A DNA stretch of 64,000 bases from Flavobacteriaceae bacterium (GTDB lineage: Bacteria > Bacteroidota > Bacteroidia > Flavobacteriales > Flavobacteriaceae), in NCBI GenBank assembly GCA_028279515.1, contig JANQNQ010000014.1, positions 62,001 to 126,000 on the forward strand, given 5' to 3'. Below are positions 1 to 8,942 of the stretch, in pieces. Within the stretch, counting starts at the first letter, position 1. Each line of letters begins with the position of its first letter. The notes beneath the pieces are model-generated. The model had not been told where the DNA came from. It did not search any database and saw only the letters and a program-made list of their open reading frames with translations. Made by a program: the position numbers and the translations under genes.

Positions 1-1705
1 CCGATACTACTTTGGCGATATTCGCTTCTTAGGAAACTCGGTATATACAGACAGACAGTTGAGCAGCGTACTCGGAATCAAAAAAGGAGACCCTTACAAC
101 GGAATTCTTCTTAAAGAGCGCATCGCTGATGATTCTAAGCCGGATGCTAATGACTTAACGAACCTTTACCAAAACAATGGATACCTGTTTTCTAGCATCA
201 ACCCTGTAGAGGTTGCCGCAGTGAATGACACTATTGATTTTGAAATTCGAATCATTGAAGGAAAGCCTGCTTACTTCAATAAGATCACCGTAGTTGGAAA
301 CGATCGTACTAACGACCACGTTATCTACCGTGAACTTAGAACCAAGCCAGGAGAACTTTACAGCAAGGACAAAGTGGTTCGTACGGTACGAGAATTAGGT
401 CAGTTAGGATTCTTTGACCCAGAACAGATCTCTCCAAACTTTAAGAATGTTGACCCGAATGCGGGTACAGTAGATATCGAATATGGCCTTGTTGAAAAAG
501 GTGCCAGCCAAATTGAGCTTCAAGGAGGTTATGGCGGAGGTGGTTTCATCGGAACGTTGGGATTATCGTTCAACAACTTCTCGATGCGTAACATCTTCAA
601 TAAAGACGCTTACAAACCGCTTCCGATGGGAGATGGTCAAACACTATCGTTACGTTTACAGGCCAGCCGATTCTTTCAAACCTACAGCTTCTCTTTTGCA
701 GAACCTTGGTTAGGCGGAAAGCAACCTGTTCAGTTTTCAACCTCTTTATCACACACGATACAGTTTCAGTTTGATGCAAGAAACAGACGCCCAGACAGAA
801 ACAGACGTTTCTTGATTTCGGGTATCACCGTTGGACTTGCAAGACGTCTTAGCGTGCCGGATGATTACTTTACGCTTTCGCAATCGGTGAGCTTTCAGCA
901 TTACAACCTTAAGAATTACAATACTTTCTTATTTGAAAATATCAGCAATGGTTTTGCAAACAACTTTGCCTATTCGATTGCACTTACAAGAAACAATACG
1001 TTTACCAATCCGATCTTCCCACTTGGGGGATCGACCTTTACGTTGAGCGCTAAGCTAACACCACCGTGGTCATTATTTAGCGGAACGGATTTTAAAGAAC
1101 TTGCTGACGAACGTGAAGTTGCCGTTGAAGAAAATAACACCGAACGACTTTCAGAGATCGATCAAGAGCGTATCAAGTGGTTAGAATTCTACAAGGTTAA
1201 GTTTAACGGAACTTGGTATACGCGTTTGGTAGACAAACTTGTATTGAAAACTCATGCAGAATTTGGTTTCTTAGGAGCCTACAACAATGATCGTGGTATC
1301 GTTCCTTTTGAGCGTTTCTTCCTAGGAGGTGATGGTCTTGGAAACTTTGCTCTAGACGGTCGTGAAGTAATTCAGTTGCGAGGATATCCTAACCAATCAT
1401 TATCGTCTCAAGATGGGTCTACAGTATACAATAAATTCTCCTTAGAACTTCGTTATCCGATCACCTTGAAACCTTCGGCTTCGATCTACGCATTAACGTT
1501 CTTAGAAGCAGGTAATGGATTTGACAATTTTAGAGATTATAATCCGTTTAATGTGAAGAGGTCTGCTGGATTAGGAATTCGTATCTTTATGCCTGCATTT
1601 GGATTGCTAGGTATTGACTTTGGTTACGGATTTGACAGCCCAGACGATCTTAGCAATCGAAGAAATGGATGGGAAACCCACTTCATTATCGGACAGCAAT
1701 TTTAA
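1..1705 (+). CDS. bamA: BamA, outer-membrane protein assembly factor (5' truncated)
   Basis: Central beta-barrel subunit of the BAM complex, which folds and inserts outer-membrane proteins. The frame is open to the left edge of the window (codons from base 2), so the N-terminus and earlier POTRA repeats lie outside. Visible from the left: the end of one POTRA domain, a full last POTRA (the stretch beginning FNKITVVGNDRTND), then a long beta-barrel with many alternating aromatic strands. The lid motif RGYPN corresponds to the (V/I)RGF-type motif of Omp85 proteins, and the chain ends in Phe, as expected for a barrel protein. Followed after 36 bp by three OmpH/Skp chaperone genes, a typical BamA context. 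Identification is firm; only the missing 5' part is unknown. Confidence 0.95.
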   Translation, partial: RYYFGDIRFLGNSVYTDRQLSSVLGIKKGDPYNGILLKERIADDSKPDANDLTNLYQNNGYLFSSINPVEVAAVNDTIDFEIRIIEGKPAYFNKITVVGNDRTNDHVIYRELRTKPGELYSKDKVVRTVRELGQLGFFDPEQISPNFKNVDPNAGTVDIEYGLVEKGASQIELQGGYGGGGFIGTLGLSFNNFSMRNIFNKDAYKPLPMGDGQTLSLRLQASRFFQTYSFSFAEPWLGGKQPVQFSTSLSHTIQFQFDARNRRPDRNRRFLISGITVGLARRLSVPDDYFTLSQSVSFQHYNLKNYNTFLFENISNGFANNFAYSIALTRNNTFTNPIFPLGGSTFTLSAKLTPPWSLFSGTDFKELADEREVAVEENNTERLSEIDQERIKWLEFYKVKFNGTWYTRLVDKLVLKTHAEFGFLGAYNNDRGIVPFERFFLGGDGLGNFALDGREVIQLRGYPNQSLSSQDGSTVYNKFSLELRYPITLKPSASIYALTFLEAGNGFDNFRDYNPFNVKRSAGLGIRIFMPAFGLLGIDFGYGFDSPDDLSNRRNGWETHFIIGQQF

Positions 1706-1741
1706 TTTTGGCACGATATTTTCTATTAACAAACCAACAAC

Positions 1742-2560
1742 ATGAAAACACGAGTTCTTTTAGTATTGATTACCGCTCTTATGTTTGGGGTTACCACTCA
1801 AGCACAGCGAGGCCTTCGTCTAGGTTATATTGACATGGAGTACATCCTTGAGAATGTCGAGGAATATCAAGAAGCAAATAACCAATTAAACACTAAGGTG
1901 CTTAAGTGGAAAGGTGAGATCGAGCAACAAAAGAACACGATCGAACAAATGAAGAAAGATCTTAGTGTTGAAAAAGTGTTGCTCACCAAAGAGTTGATTG
2001 TTGAAAGAGAAGAAGAGATTCAAATCCTTGAAAAGGAGATGCTCGAGTATCAACAAGATCGCTTTGGTCCACAAGGAGATTTGGTCGTTCAGCGTAATCT
2101 TTTGGTAAAACCGATTCAGGATCAAGTATTCAATGCGGTTCAAGAAATTGCAAAGAACAAACGCTATGACTTTGTGTTTGACAAGTCGGCTGATGTTGTG
2201 ATGCTTTATTCAGCTAAAAAATATGATATCAGTGATCTAGTATTACGCAGTATCAATAGAACCATAAAACGTAACGAACGAACAGCCAGAAGTCAAAAAG
2301 ACAAGTTTGATGAAGGAGAAGAAACCGTAAATCCTGAGGTAGAAGCAAGACAACAGGCAGCTGCCGAAAACAGAGCTGCAAGGGAACAAGCCTTAGAAGA
2401 GCGCAGACAACAAAAACTAAAAGAGCGCGAAGAGCGTAAAAAAGCATACGAAGAGAGACGAAAGAAACTTTTAGAAGAGCGTGCAGCTAAGAAGAAAGCT
2501 AAAGAAGACGCTAAGAAAAAGGACAATGAAGAAGATAATCAAGAAGAAGACGAAAACTAA
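1742..2560 (+). CDS. OmpH/Skp-family periplasmic chaperone with charged C-terminal tail
   Basis: Predicted periplasmic holdase that escorts unfolded outer-membrane proteins to BamA. A signal peptide ends near residue 22 (TTQAQ), followed by a Skp/OmpH domain to about residue 175 that is mostly coiled coil (EIEQQKNTIEQMKKDL and following) and includes the conserved YDFVFDKSADV segment. Residues about 185-272 are an extra, very highly charged Lys/Glu/Arg tail with no counterpart in E. coli Skp (about 160 aa). It lies 36 bp after bamA and 39 bp before the next OmpH gene, probably in one transcript. The family call is secure; the role of the tail is unknown. Confidence 0.9.
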   Translation: MKTRVLLVLITALMFGVTTQAQRGLRLGYIDMEYILENVEEYQEANNQLNTKVLKWKGEIEQQKNTIEQMKKDLSVEKVLLTKELIVEREEEIQILEKEMLEYQQDRFGPQGDLVVQRNLLVKPIQDQVFNAVQEIAKNKRYDFVFDKSADVVMLYSAKKYDISDLVLRSINRTIKRNERTARSQKDKFDEGEETVNPEVEARQQAAAENRAAREQALEERRQQKLKEREERKKAYEERRKKLLEERAAKKKAKEDAKKKDNEEDNQEEDEN

Positions 2561-2599
2561 ATTGTAACAATAAATAACACTTAAATACTTTTTTGAACC

Positions 2600-3109
2600 A
2601 TGAAACAGATTAAAACTTTAGTTGCAGCATTTGTATTGTTGTTGGGAGCATCGAGCTTTGTCAATGCACAGAGTAAGGTAGCTCACATCGATACACAAAA
2701 GTTGATTAGTGAGATGCCAGAGATGATCGCTGCACAAAAGCAATTGTCACAGTTAGAAAAGACTTATACCGCAGATATCGAAGCTAAGTTTACCGAATAT
2801 CAAAACAAGATCAAGCAGTACTCTGCTGAAGCTGAAAATCAAACTGATGCAACCAATCAAGCAAGACAAGAAGAGGTTGCCAATATGGAGAAGGAAATCG
2901 CTAAGTACAGAGACGATGCTACTAAAGACATTGCTAAGAGAAGAGAGGATTTGATCAAGCCTCTATTAGAAAAGGCAAAGGTAGCCATTGAGAAAGTTGC
3001 CGCGGCTCAAGGATTTGATTACGTAGTTGATTCTACTCCTGGAGGAGGCGTGATCATGGCCGATGGTAAAGACCTTATGGCTGACGTAAAGAAGGAACTT
3101 GGATTTTAA
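2600..3109 (+). CDS. OmpH/Skp-family periplasmic chaperone
   Basis: Second Skp-like chaperone, 169 aa, close to the normal family length. Signal peptide residues 1-23 (ending FVNAQ), then a coiled-coil domain and a conserved C-terminal end, AAQGFDYVVDSTPGGG...KDLMADVKKELGF. The next gene repeats the same start and end patterns, so the two are a tandem duplication. Its role in outer-membrane protein transit is inferred from family and from the position downstream of bamA. The stop codon abuts an ATG of the following frame, so the two are almost certainly translated from one mRNA. Confidence 0.92.
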   Translation: MKQIKTLVAAFVLLLGASSFVNAQSKVAHIDTQKLISEMPEMIAAQKQLSQLEKTYTADIEAKFTEYQNKIKQYSAEAENQTDATNQARQEEVANMEKEIAKYRDDATKDIAKRREDLIKPLLEKAKVAIEKVAAAQGFDYVVDSTPGGGVIMADGKDLMADVKKELGF

Positions 3110-3127
3110 ATGATGGCAAGAGATAGT

Positions 3128-3637
3128 ATGAAAGCGATAAAAACACTTATAGCAGTACTTGTCTTGTTCTTGGGAACATCGAGCGTTGTGAATGCTCAGT
3201 CCAAGATAGCGCATATCAACACACAAGAGTTGTTGAACACTATGCCTAAGATGATCGCTGCTCAAGATCAACTTAAAAAGTTAGAGGAAAATTACCGAGC
3301 GCAGTTTACAACCGTGTATCAAGAATACGATGCAAAGTTACAAGCATTGGCTAATTTACCTGAGACCACTCCTGAAGCAACTATAACTAGTAAGCAACAA
3401 GAATTGCTTCAGTTACAGCAAAACATCAAAGAAGCTGAAAAAGCTGCTGGAGAAGACATTCAAAAGAAACAGATCGAATTGTACCAACCTATTATGGAAG
3501 AGGCGCGCGTAGCTATCCAAAAAGTGGCGAGAGCTCAAGGTTTTGAATTCGTTATTGATGCCACTTCGGGCGGACAACTTATAGTTGCCAAGGGCAAGGA
3601 CCTTTTGGCAGACGTGAAGAAAGAACTTGGTTTTTAA
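3128..3637 (+). CDS. OmpH/Skp-family periplasmic chaperone (tandem paralogue)
   Basis: Third Skp-like protein and duplicate of the preceding gene: signal peptide MKAIKTLIAVLVLFLGTSS..NAQ, a more diverged coiled-coil centre (including a Pro/Thr stretch LPETTPEATIT), and a C-terminus again ending KDLLADVKKELGF. An upstream ATG at 3110 would give six extra residues (MMARDS) in front of the signal peptide. The start at 3128 is preferred because it matches the paralogue's N-terminus. An intrinsic terminator follows directly, which closes the bamA-ompH operon. Confidence 0.9.
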   Translation: MKAIKTLIAVLVLFLGTSSVVNAQSKIAHINTQELLNTMPKMIAAQDQLKKLEENYRAQFTTVYQEYDAKLQALANLPETTPEATITSKQQELLQLQQNIKEAEKAAGEDIQKKQIELYQPIMEEARVAIQKVARAQGFEFVIDATSGGQLIVAKGKDLLADVKKELGF

Positions 3638-3660
3638 GATCCGACCATAAAATACATTCG

Positions 3661-3696
3661 AAAAACTGCCCTGTACGGGGCAGTTTTTTATTTTTG
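3661..3696 (+). terminator. Intrinsic terminator after the bamA/ompH operon
   Basis: Perfect 11-bp inverted repeat AAAAACTGCCC / GGGCAGTTTTT (3661-3671 and 3678-3688) with a 6-nt loop, continuing into a T-rich run. It sits 24 bp after the stop of the last ompH gene. Confidence 0.9.
3689..3696 (+). promoter_or_regulatory. Candidate -7 box for murI inside the terminator T-run
   Basis: TATTTTTG matches the Bacteroidota -7 consensus TAnnTTTG exactly. It ends only 5 bp before the murI ATG (3702), so transcription would start at or next to the start codon, giving a leaderless or nearly leaderless message. No clear -33 TTG is seen, because that position is occupied by the terminator stem. Confidence 0.5.
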
Positions 3697-3701
3697 TACC
3701 T

Positions 3702-4484
3702 ATGAGTAACACAAATCCTATTGGTCTTTTTGATTCTGGCGTAGGCGGCACATCGATATGGAAAGAGATCCATCTACTGCTTCCCAATGAATCAACCATC
3801 TATTTGGCGGACAGCGCCAATGCACCTTACGGGCCAAAAGGAAAAGAAAAGATCATTGACCTTAGTGTTAAAAACACTGAATTACTTCTAAAAAAAGGAT
3901 GTAAACTCATCGTTGTAGCTTGCAACACGGCTACTACTAATGCCATTGATCACCTGAGAAAGCGCTATGACGTTCCGTTTATAGGTATAGAGCCAGCAAT
4001 TAAACCTGCTGCTCTCAAATCTGAAACAAAATCAGTGGGAATATTAGCTACTAAAGGCACGTTGAGCAGTGAACTGTTTCACAAAACACTTGACCTCTTT
4101 GCAAACGGAATCACCGTCATTGAGCAAGAAGGTACGGGATTGGTTGAGCTAATAGAAAATGGACAAAGGGAATCTGCGACCATGCATACACTTTTGAAGA
4201 ACTATCTTAGTCCAATGATTGAAGCAAATATCGATCATTTGGTGCTTGGATGTAGTCACTACCCTTACCTCATCGACCAGATAAAGGATATCCTACCTAA
4301 TTCAGTAAAAATTATTGATAGTGGCGAAGCGGTTGCGAAACAGACCAAATCAATACTTGAAGAACACAATCTTTTGAACAACGATGCTGATGCTCCCTCT
4401 CAAAAGTTTTATACCAACGGAACTATATCCACTTTACAAGATCTTATCGGAGCGCAATACAATATTGAACACTTCCTATTCTGA
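3702..4484 (+). CDS. murI: Glutamate racemase MurI
   Basis: Interconverts L- and D-glutamate to supply D-Glu for peptidoglycan; cytoplasmic. 260 aa, normal for the family. The N-terminal motif GLFDSGVGG carries the catalytic-region Asp (D11). The two catalytic cysteines are C74 in VACNTATT and C184 in LGCSHYPY. The gene is single with its own candidate promoter. Its 3' end overlaps the convergent carbonic-anhydrase-like gene by 9 bp. Confidence 0.96.
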   Translation: MSNTNPIGLFDSGVGGTSIWKEIHLLLPNESTIYLADSANAPYGPKGKEKIIDLSVKNTELLLKKGCKLIVVACNTATTNAIDHLRKRYDVPFIGIEPAIKPAALKSETKSVGILATKGTLSSELFHKTLDLFANGITVIEQEGTGLVELIENGQRESATMHTLLKNYLSPMIEANIDHLVLGCSHYPYLIDQIKDILPNSVKIIDSGEAVAKQTKSILEEHNLLNNDADAPSQKFYTNGTISTLQDLIGAQYNIEHFLF

Positions 4485-4994
4485 TTCTTTAAACCAACCA
4501 CTATACTTAACATAGTTGTTGGCGATACGGTCAATCTGATCCGAAATCAACTCTTGGCTAATGTCTTTTACTTTTTTGGCAGGAACGCCCGCGTAGATGC
4601 TTCCGGCTTCAACTCTGGTGTTTTGTGTCACTACAGCTCCAGCAGCAATGATACTATTACTTTCGACAACACAATCGTCCATCACGATGCTTCCCATTCC
4701 AATAAGCACGTTGTCTTGAATAGTGCAGCCGTGTACAATGGCGTTGTGCCCTATCGACACATTGTTTCCTATTGTTGTTGGTGATTTTTGGTAGGTAGCA
4801 TGAATCACCGCACCGTCTTGCACGTTTACCTTGTCTCCCATTTTAATATAGTGTACATCACCTCGTATCACAGCATTGAACCAGACACTACACTGATTGC
4901 CCATGGTTACTTCGCCTACAATAGTGGCATTTTCGGCAATAAAGCAATCTTCTCCGAACTCGGGGGTTTTTCCGTTTACCTCTTTAACGATCAT
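4476..4994 (-). CDS. Gamma-class carbonic anhydrase-like hexapeptide-repeat protein
   Basis: 172-aa left-handed beta-helix protein (PaaY/YrdA/CaiE group). Hexapeptide repeats run throughout (for example IGNNVSIGHNAIVHG). The three zinc histidines expected for gamma carbonic anhydrases are present as H65, H83 and H88, the latter two five residues apart as in Cam. The acidic loop holding the proton-shuttle Glu of Cam appears absent, as is usual in short bacterial homologues, so activity could be carbonic anhydrase or thioesterase-like. It lies 26 bp downstream of the response regulator and may be cotranscribed with it. Confidence 0.88.
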   Translation of the reverse strand: MIVKEVNGKTPEFGEDCFIAENATIVGEVTMGNQCSVWFNAVIRGDVHYIKMGDKVNVQDGAVIHATYQKSPTTIGNNVSIGHNAIVHGCTIQDNVLIGMGSIVMDDCVVESNSIIAAGAVVTQNTRVEAGSIYAGVPAKKVKDISQELISDQIDRIANNYVKYSGWFKESE

Positions 4995-5020
4995 CTCAAT
5001 TGGAATTTAGGAACTCAAAG

Positions 5021-5752
5021 TTACCTAAAATAGGATAGCAATGTTGCTTTTTTTGAGGAGGAAACCATAATTTCCTTTCCGGTTGAAAGCACCACGCTTC
5101 CGCCCTTCCCTTTCTTATATTTCGTAACGCTATTCACATTGACCAAATAGGATTTATGTATACGAGCAAAGGGATAGTCTGAAAGCGCTTCTTCGAAATA
5201 TTTGAGTGTCTTACTCACCAGTTTCTTGGTCTTTTCAAGATGAATCTCTGTGTAGTTGTCATCGGCCTTACAGTACAATATATCTTCTACATCAAGCACC
5301 TCAAAACCTTCTTGCGTAGGAATGGTGATCTTTCCTGAGACGTTCGATGCCTTAGAAACTAAGATCTTGTCTTGTAGTTCTTCTTCACGCTTTTTGATGT
5401 GCTGTACATGATCTACGGCCTTGATCAATTCATCAATCGAGATAGGTTTCAACAAATAATACGAAGCATGGTTGTTCAACGCATCGATGGCATAATGGTC
5501 ATAAGCGGTCACAAACACGGTCTCAAAGGTGCGTTCGGGAAGTTTATCTAACAGGTCGAAAGCATTTCCGAAGGGCATTTCAACATCCAGAAAAACAAGG
5601 TCCAGGTCGTTGTTTCGAATAAGCACCAACGCATCTTCAATATTACTGGCCTCCCCTATAACATTGACCGTCGGACAATATTTCGTTAGATAGTTACCGA
5701 GAATTTGTCTGCTTACCTCTTCGTCTTCAACAATGATTGCTTGTAATTGCAT
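5021..5752 (-). CDS. LytTR-family response regulator
   Basis: Two-component regulator, 243 aa: an N-terminal receiver domain (residues 1-120) with acidic pocket VEDEE and phospho-acceptor D56 in FLDVEMP, then a LytTR DNA-binding domain (about 135-240) containing the typical FARIHKSYLVN and CKADDNYTEIHL segments. Its ATG directly follows the stop codon of the histidine kinase with no spacing, so the pair is translationally coupled. Target genes cannot be deduced from the window. Confidence 0.95.
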   Translation of the reverse strand: MQLQAIIVEDEEVSRQILGNYLTKYCPTVNVIGEASNIEDALVLIRNNDLDLVFLDVEMPFGNAFDLLDKLPERTFETVFVTAYDHYAIDALNNHASYYLLKPISIDELIKAVDHVQHIKKREEELQDKILVSKASNVSGKITIPTQEGFEVLDVEDILYCKADDNYTEIHLEKTKKLVSKTLKYFEEALSDYPFARIHKSYLVNVNSVTKYKKGKGGSVVLSTGKEIMVSSSKKATLLSYFR

Positions 5753-8044
5753 CTAGTCTTTTTTTAGGGTTAATACCACCTTTGTTCCTTGTCCATCAGT
5801 CTGTACATCTTCGACAAAAACATCTACTTTGCCCTGATACATTTCATTCAGGATCTGTACGCGTTTTTTAATATTGCTCATTCCTTTAGACTTTTGCTTC
5901 AATTGATTTTGCGTCTTCAACTCTGCCGAGCGCTTTCTACCTATTCCATCATCCTCTATGACCACTTTGACGGTATCCTTATCTTCCTGCTTCATATGCA
6001 CGAGAAGGGTTCCTTTCGTCTCTTTATATCGCAACCCATGCCATATCGCATTCTCTATATACGGTTGCAACAGCATTGGTGGAATCTCAAAGTCTCCGAC
6101 AGCGACGTCTTCATCGATTTTCACCTCATAATCAAACTTGTCTTTAAATCGAGAATGTTCAAGTTTTACATAGAGCTCCAGTAATTCTATTTCTTTTCCT
6201 AGCGGAATAAAATCTTCTTCAGAATTTTCCAATACCGAACGCATGAGCACTGAAAATTCAGAAAGGTATCGATTGGCATTTCGTTCGTCATTCAATGCGA
6301 TATAACTGTTCACTGAATTCAATGCATTGAAAATGAAGTGAGGGTTCATCTGCGATCGAAGCGATTTCAACGCTAGCAAGTTATTGGCTAGCTTTTGCTG
6401 CTTCATACCTCGTCTCATGAAGAAAATAGCTGCTGCCAATAGTAACATTCCAATGATCAATGAATAGATCGCTATCTGTTGTTTTCGATTGCTGGCAGAG
6501 GTCAATTCCTGTTCGGTAGTGATCAGGTCCATTCGGCTTTCGCTGAGTTCACGATCTTTTTCAAGACTGGTAATTCTATTTTGCTTTGTAGCGATCTCGC
6601 GGCTAAATCGTGTGGCCTGTGATATCTCCTGCTCTTTTTTAACATACAGTTTGTCAACGATGTTCACATAATCTTCATACGTTTCCAAGGCCTTGTCACT
6701 AAGCCCCATGGCGCTAAGTACTTCTGACAAGCGGCGCGTGGCATCTTTTTGTACCACTAAATCTTCTTTGCTATCCGCTTCCGAAATACTCTTCTCCAAA
6801 TACGGAATAGCGTTGTCAAAATCGCGTTTCAAGGAATATGCGTTTCCAATCTTATAGTTAATCTTCTGCGGCGTTATCGAATCGGTTACAAATGGCGATA
6901 CAGCATAGGTCTTATCAGAAAATCCAAGTTGTTCAACCGTCTCCAAAGTTTCCTTTCTGAGTCGAATTTCGTCGTCGTATTGTTGATTGCTGTTGTAAAA
7001 ATCGGCCACTTTGGTTTTCTCTTGTACAGAACGCTTGGCATTCTCATTGGCTGCCAGATTGATCGAATTTGAAAAGTAATCTTGCGCTTGCTGAATTTGG
7101 CCCTGCTCTGAGAAATTCTCGCCCAACTTTGAATTGAGGTCCGTGATCTTTGGAGTGATCAAAGATCCTTCAGCAATCTGCAGCCCTTGCCTATAATTGC
7201 TGGTAGCCAGATTATTGTTTCCCATCGCCTTATTGACATCTCCCAAACCTTCAAAGGCTGACACTCTTTGATAGTCATTTAGAGTTCGTTGTCCAAGTAC
7301 CGTTTCGAACTCGGTCTTACTAGATTCAAATTCTTTGTTCAAGAAATACGCCTTGGCAAGTTTTAAACGAACATCAGTGTTTTTTCGAAGCCTCAAGGAA
7401 CTCTCGTAGTTGGTAATCGCCAGATCATATTGATTCCAATGCAAGTACACATCTCCTAAGGTTGCATACGAAAGTGCACTCTTTGTTTTATTGCCTCGCT
7501 TGCCAAGGGATTTTAAAGAATTCTCAACAAAAAGAATACTCTTATCAATGTCGGTCTTCTTGTAGAAGTTAGCCGAATCCAGAAAAACCTGATGCTGGTT
7601 GACAGAGGTCTTTCTTTTCTTATTCCTACTTGGAGCTGGCGCTTCACTTACCTGTTCTCTTTCAATTTTGGCTTCATCCTTTGCTACACCTTTGGTACTT
7701 GCATCGTCAGTATCTGCCTCACTTTCTTCAAAACCTTCTACCAGAACATCAACGCGCTCTTCGCTTTTGATGGTGTAGTATACAGTAATAAAATCAGGGT
7801 GTGCAACGACCAGTTCGTCTCCGATGCTTGCTCGGAGTCTAAAATCTCCTGAGGCATCAGTATACGTACCCCTTCCGCCAGAGATATACACCTCTACGTT
7901 ATTAATAGGAGTTCGTGTTTCTTTCACCTTCACTGACCCTTTGAGTTCAAATTCTCTGTTGGTCGTCCTGTTTTCCTGAGCAAAAACCATTAAGGTGAAA
8001 AGGCACAGAAACACACTTAAAAAACGAGTCATCATTCTCATCAT
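5753..8044 (-). CDS. LytS-type sensor histidine kinase with TPRs and a carboxypeptidase-regulatory-like N-terminus
   Basis: 763 aa. After a signal peptide (ending MVFAQ) comes a beta-sandwich segment (about 30-105) resembling the carboxypeptidase-regulatory-like domain usually found at the front of TonB-dependent receptors (FELKGSVKVKETRTPI). A low-complexity linker, about seven TPR-like helical repeats (155-440), a coiled coil and one membrane helix (about 525-545) follow. The cytoplasmic kinase has H569 in the motif MNPHFIFNALNS, N-box IENAIWHGLR and G-box DDGIGRKR. The periplasmic part is therefore TPRs plus an Ig-like domain, suited to protein or polymer sensing. Several Met codons at the N-terminus make the exact start uncertain by up to 5 residues. 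Confidence 0.9.
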   Translation of the reverse strand: MMRMMTRFLSVFLCLFTLMVFAQENRTTNREFELKGSVKVKETRTPINNVEVYISGGRGTYTDASGDFRLRASIGDELVVAHPDFITVYYTIKSEERVDVLVEGFEESEADTDDASTKGVAKDEAKIEREQVSEAPAPSRNKKRKTSVNQHQVFLDSANFYKKTDIDKSILFVENSLKSLGKRGNKTKSALSYATLGDVYLHWNQYDLAITNYESSLRLRKNTDVRLKLAKAYFLNKEFESSKTEFETVLGQRTLNDYQRVSAFEGLGDVNKAMGNNNLATSNYRQGLQIAEGSLITPKITDLNSKLGENFSEQGQIQQAQDYFSNSINLAANENAKRSVQEKTKVADFYNSNQQYDDEIRLRKETLETVEQLGFSDKTYAVSPFVTDSITPQKINYKIGNAYSLKRDFDNAIPYLEKSISEADSKEDLVVQKDATRRLSEVLSAMGLSDKALETYEDYVNIVDKLYVKKEQEISQATRFSREIATKQNRITSLEKDRELSESRMDLITTEQELTSASNRKQQIAIYSLIIGMLLLAAAIFFMRRGMKQQKLANNLLALKSLRSQMNPHFIFNALNSVNSYIALNDERNANRYLSEFSVLMRSVLENSEEDFIPLGKEIELLELYVKLEHSRFKDKFDYEVKIDEDVAVGDFEIPPMLLQPYIENAIWHGLRYKETKGTLLVHMKQEDKDTVKVVIEDDGIGRKRSAELKTQNQLKQKSKGMSNIKKRVQILNEMYQGKVDVFVEDVQTDGQGTKVVLTLKKD

Positions 8045-8107
8045 TCATGCGTTAATTACTGGTAAACTTACATACTAAAATCGGTTTAATAAAATAGAGA
8101 ATCGGTC

Positions 8108-8131
8108 TTTGGGCCATCTCGATTGCCCAAA
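8108..8131. promoter_or_regulatory. Inverted repeat in the divergent kinase/SIMPL gap
   Basis: TTTGGGC (8108-8114) and GCCCAAA (8125-8131) form a perfect 7-bp inverted repeat with a 10-bp spacer, in the 193-bp gap between the divergently transcribed kinase and SIMPL genes. It could be an operator. No other clear signal is seen in this gap apart from a weak -7-like TACTTTTA at 8220-8227. Confidence 0.3.
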
Positions 8132-8237
8132 TCTGCCCGTTCCCTCAACCATATTGCATATTGCCTCAAGCGAACGTTGTACTTCCTCATTGTTGATTTT
8201 ATCTTCATTTTCTTGAAAGTACTTTTACCCTAAATAA

Positions 8238-8930
8238 TTGAACGACATGAAGAAAATCACAACATCTCTTTTTTTACTAATCACCTTTTGTGCTTTTAGT
8301 CAGAAGAATTTTTTAGACACAAACTACATCGAAGTCATTGGAACCGCCACTATGGAAGTAACCCCTGACGAGATCTACTTACAAGTCTCCATTTCTGAAA
8401 AGAACAAAAAAGATAAGCTAACTGTCGAAAGGCAAGAGCAACAGCTACTGCGTGAACTACAGCAAATAGGTTTTGACGTTAAAGGGTCGATAAGCGTAAA
8501 AGACTTTGATAGCTATTTGACTGATTACTGGTTAAAAAAGGACGAAGTGATCAAAACCAAAAACTTAGAACTGCTTATAAAGGACAGTGCCATGCTCACC
8601 AAGGTATTTGTGATTCTTGAAAAATTAGAACTCTCGAATGCTCGTGTAAGTCATGTTAGTCACTCTAAGATCGAAGACCTTAGAAGAGATGTTAGAATAG
8701 AGGCCATTAAAGCTGCCAAGAAAAAAGCGCAATATCTAGCTGAGGCTGTCGGAGAAAGTACCGGAAAAGCACTGTTCATTCAAGAGTTGGCCAATACTCG
8801 AGGCTATGAGAACTTTGGTTCAAATAGTGCCATTACCACTCGTGCATATGGTAAAAAGCAAATAGCCATTCCAAACTTTAACAACATCTCAATAGAGATA
8901 TCAATACAAACAAGATTCGCAATAAACTAA
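8238..8930 (+). CDS. SIMPL-domain (DUF541) exported protein
   Basis: 230 aa with a signal peptide (MKKITTSLFLLITFCAFSQ, if translation starts at the second Met, 8247). The rest is a SIMPL/DUF541 domain of the BP26/Omp28 type: opening IEVIGTATMEVTPDEIYLQV, helical middle, and closing NISIEISIQTRFAI strand. Homologues form oligomeric channel-like rings in the periplasm, but no biochemical role is established. It is separated by 12 bp from the VWA lipoprotein gene and probably cotranscribed with it. Confidence 0.88.
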   Translation: MNDMKKITTSLFLLITFCAFSQKNFLDTNYIEVIGTATMEVTPDEIYLQVSISEKNKKDKLTVERQEQQLLRELQQIGFDVKGSISVKDFDSYLTDYWLKKDEVIKTKNLELLIKDSAMLTKVFVILEKLELSNARVSHVSHSKIEDLRRDVRIEAIKAAKKKAQYLAEAVGESTGKALFIQELANTRGYENFGSNSAITTRAYGKKQIAIPNFNNISIEISIQTRFAIN

Positions 8931-8942
8931 AGAAAGAACATC

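Noticed and set aside
2253-2526. Leu/Ser/Phe-rich frames antisense to the OmpH tail
   Set aside because: Product of the Lys/Glu repeat codons (AAG, GAA) of the sense gene; not a hydrophobic protein gene.
3110-3127. ATG at 3110 abutting the stop of the preceding ompH
   Set aside because: Would add MMARDS before an otherwise perfect signal peptide; 3128 matches the paralogue.
8170-8200. GTTG repeats resembling LytTR binding half-sites before the SIMPL gene
   Set aside because: The copies are 16 bp apart rather than about 21 and the flanking bases do not match the LytTR consensus.
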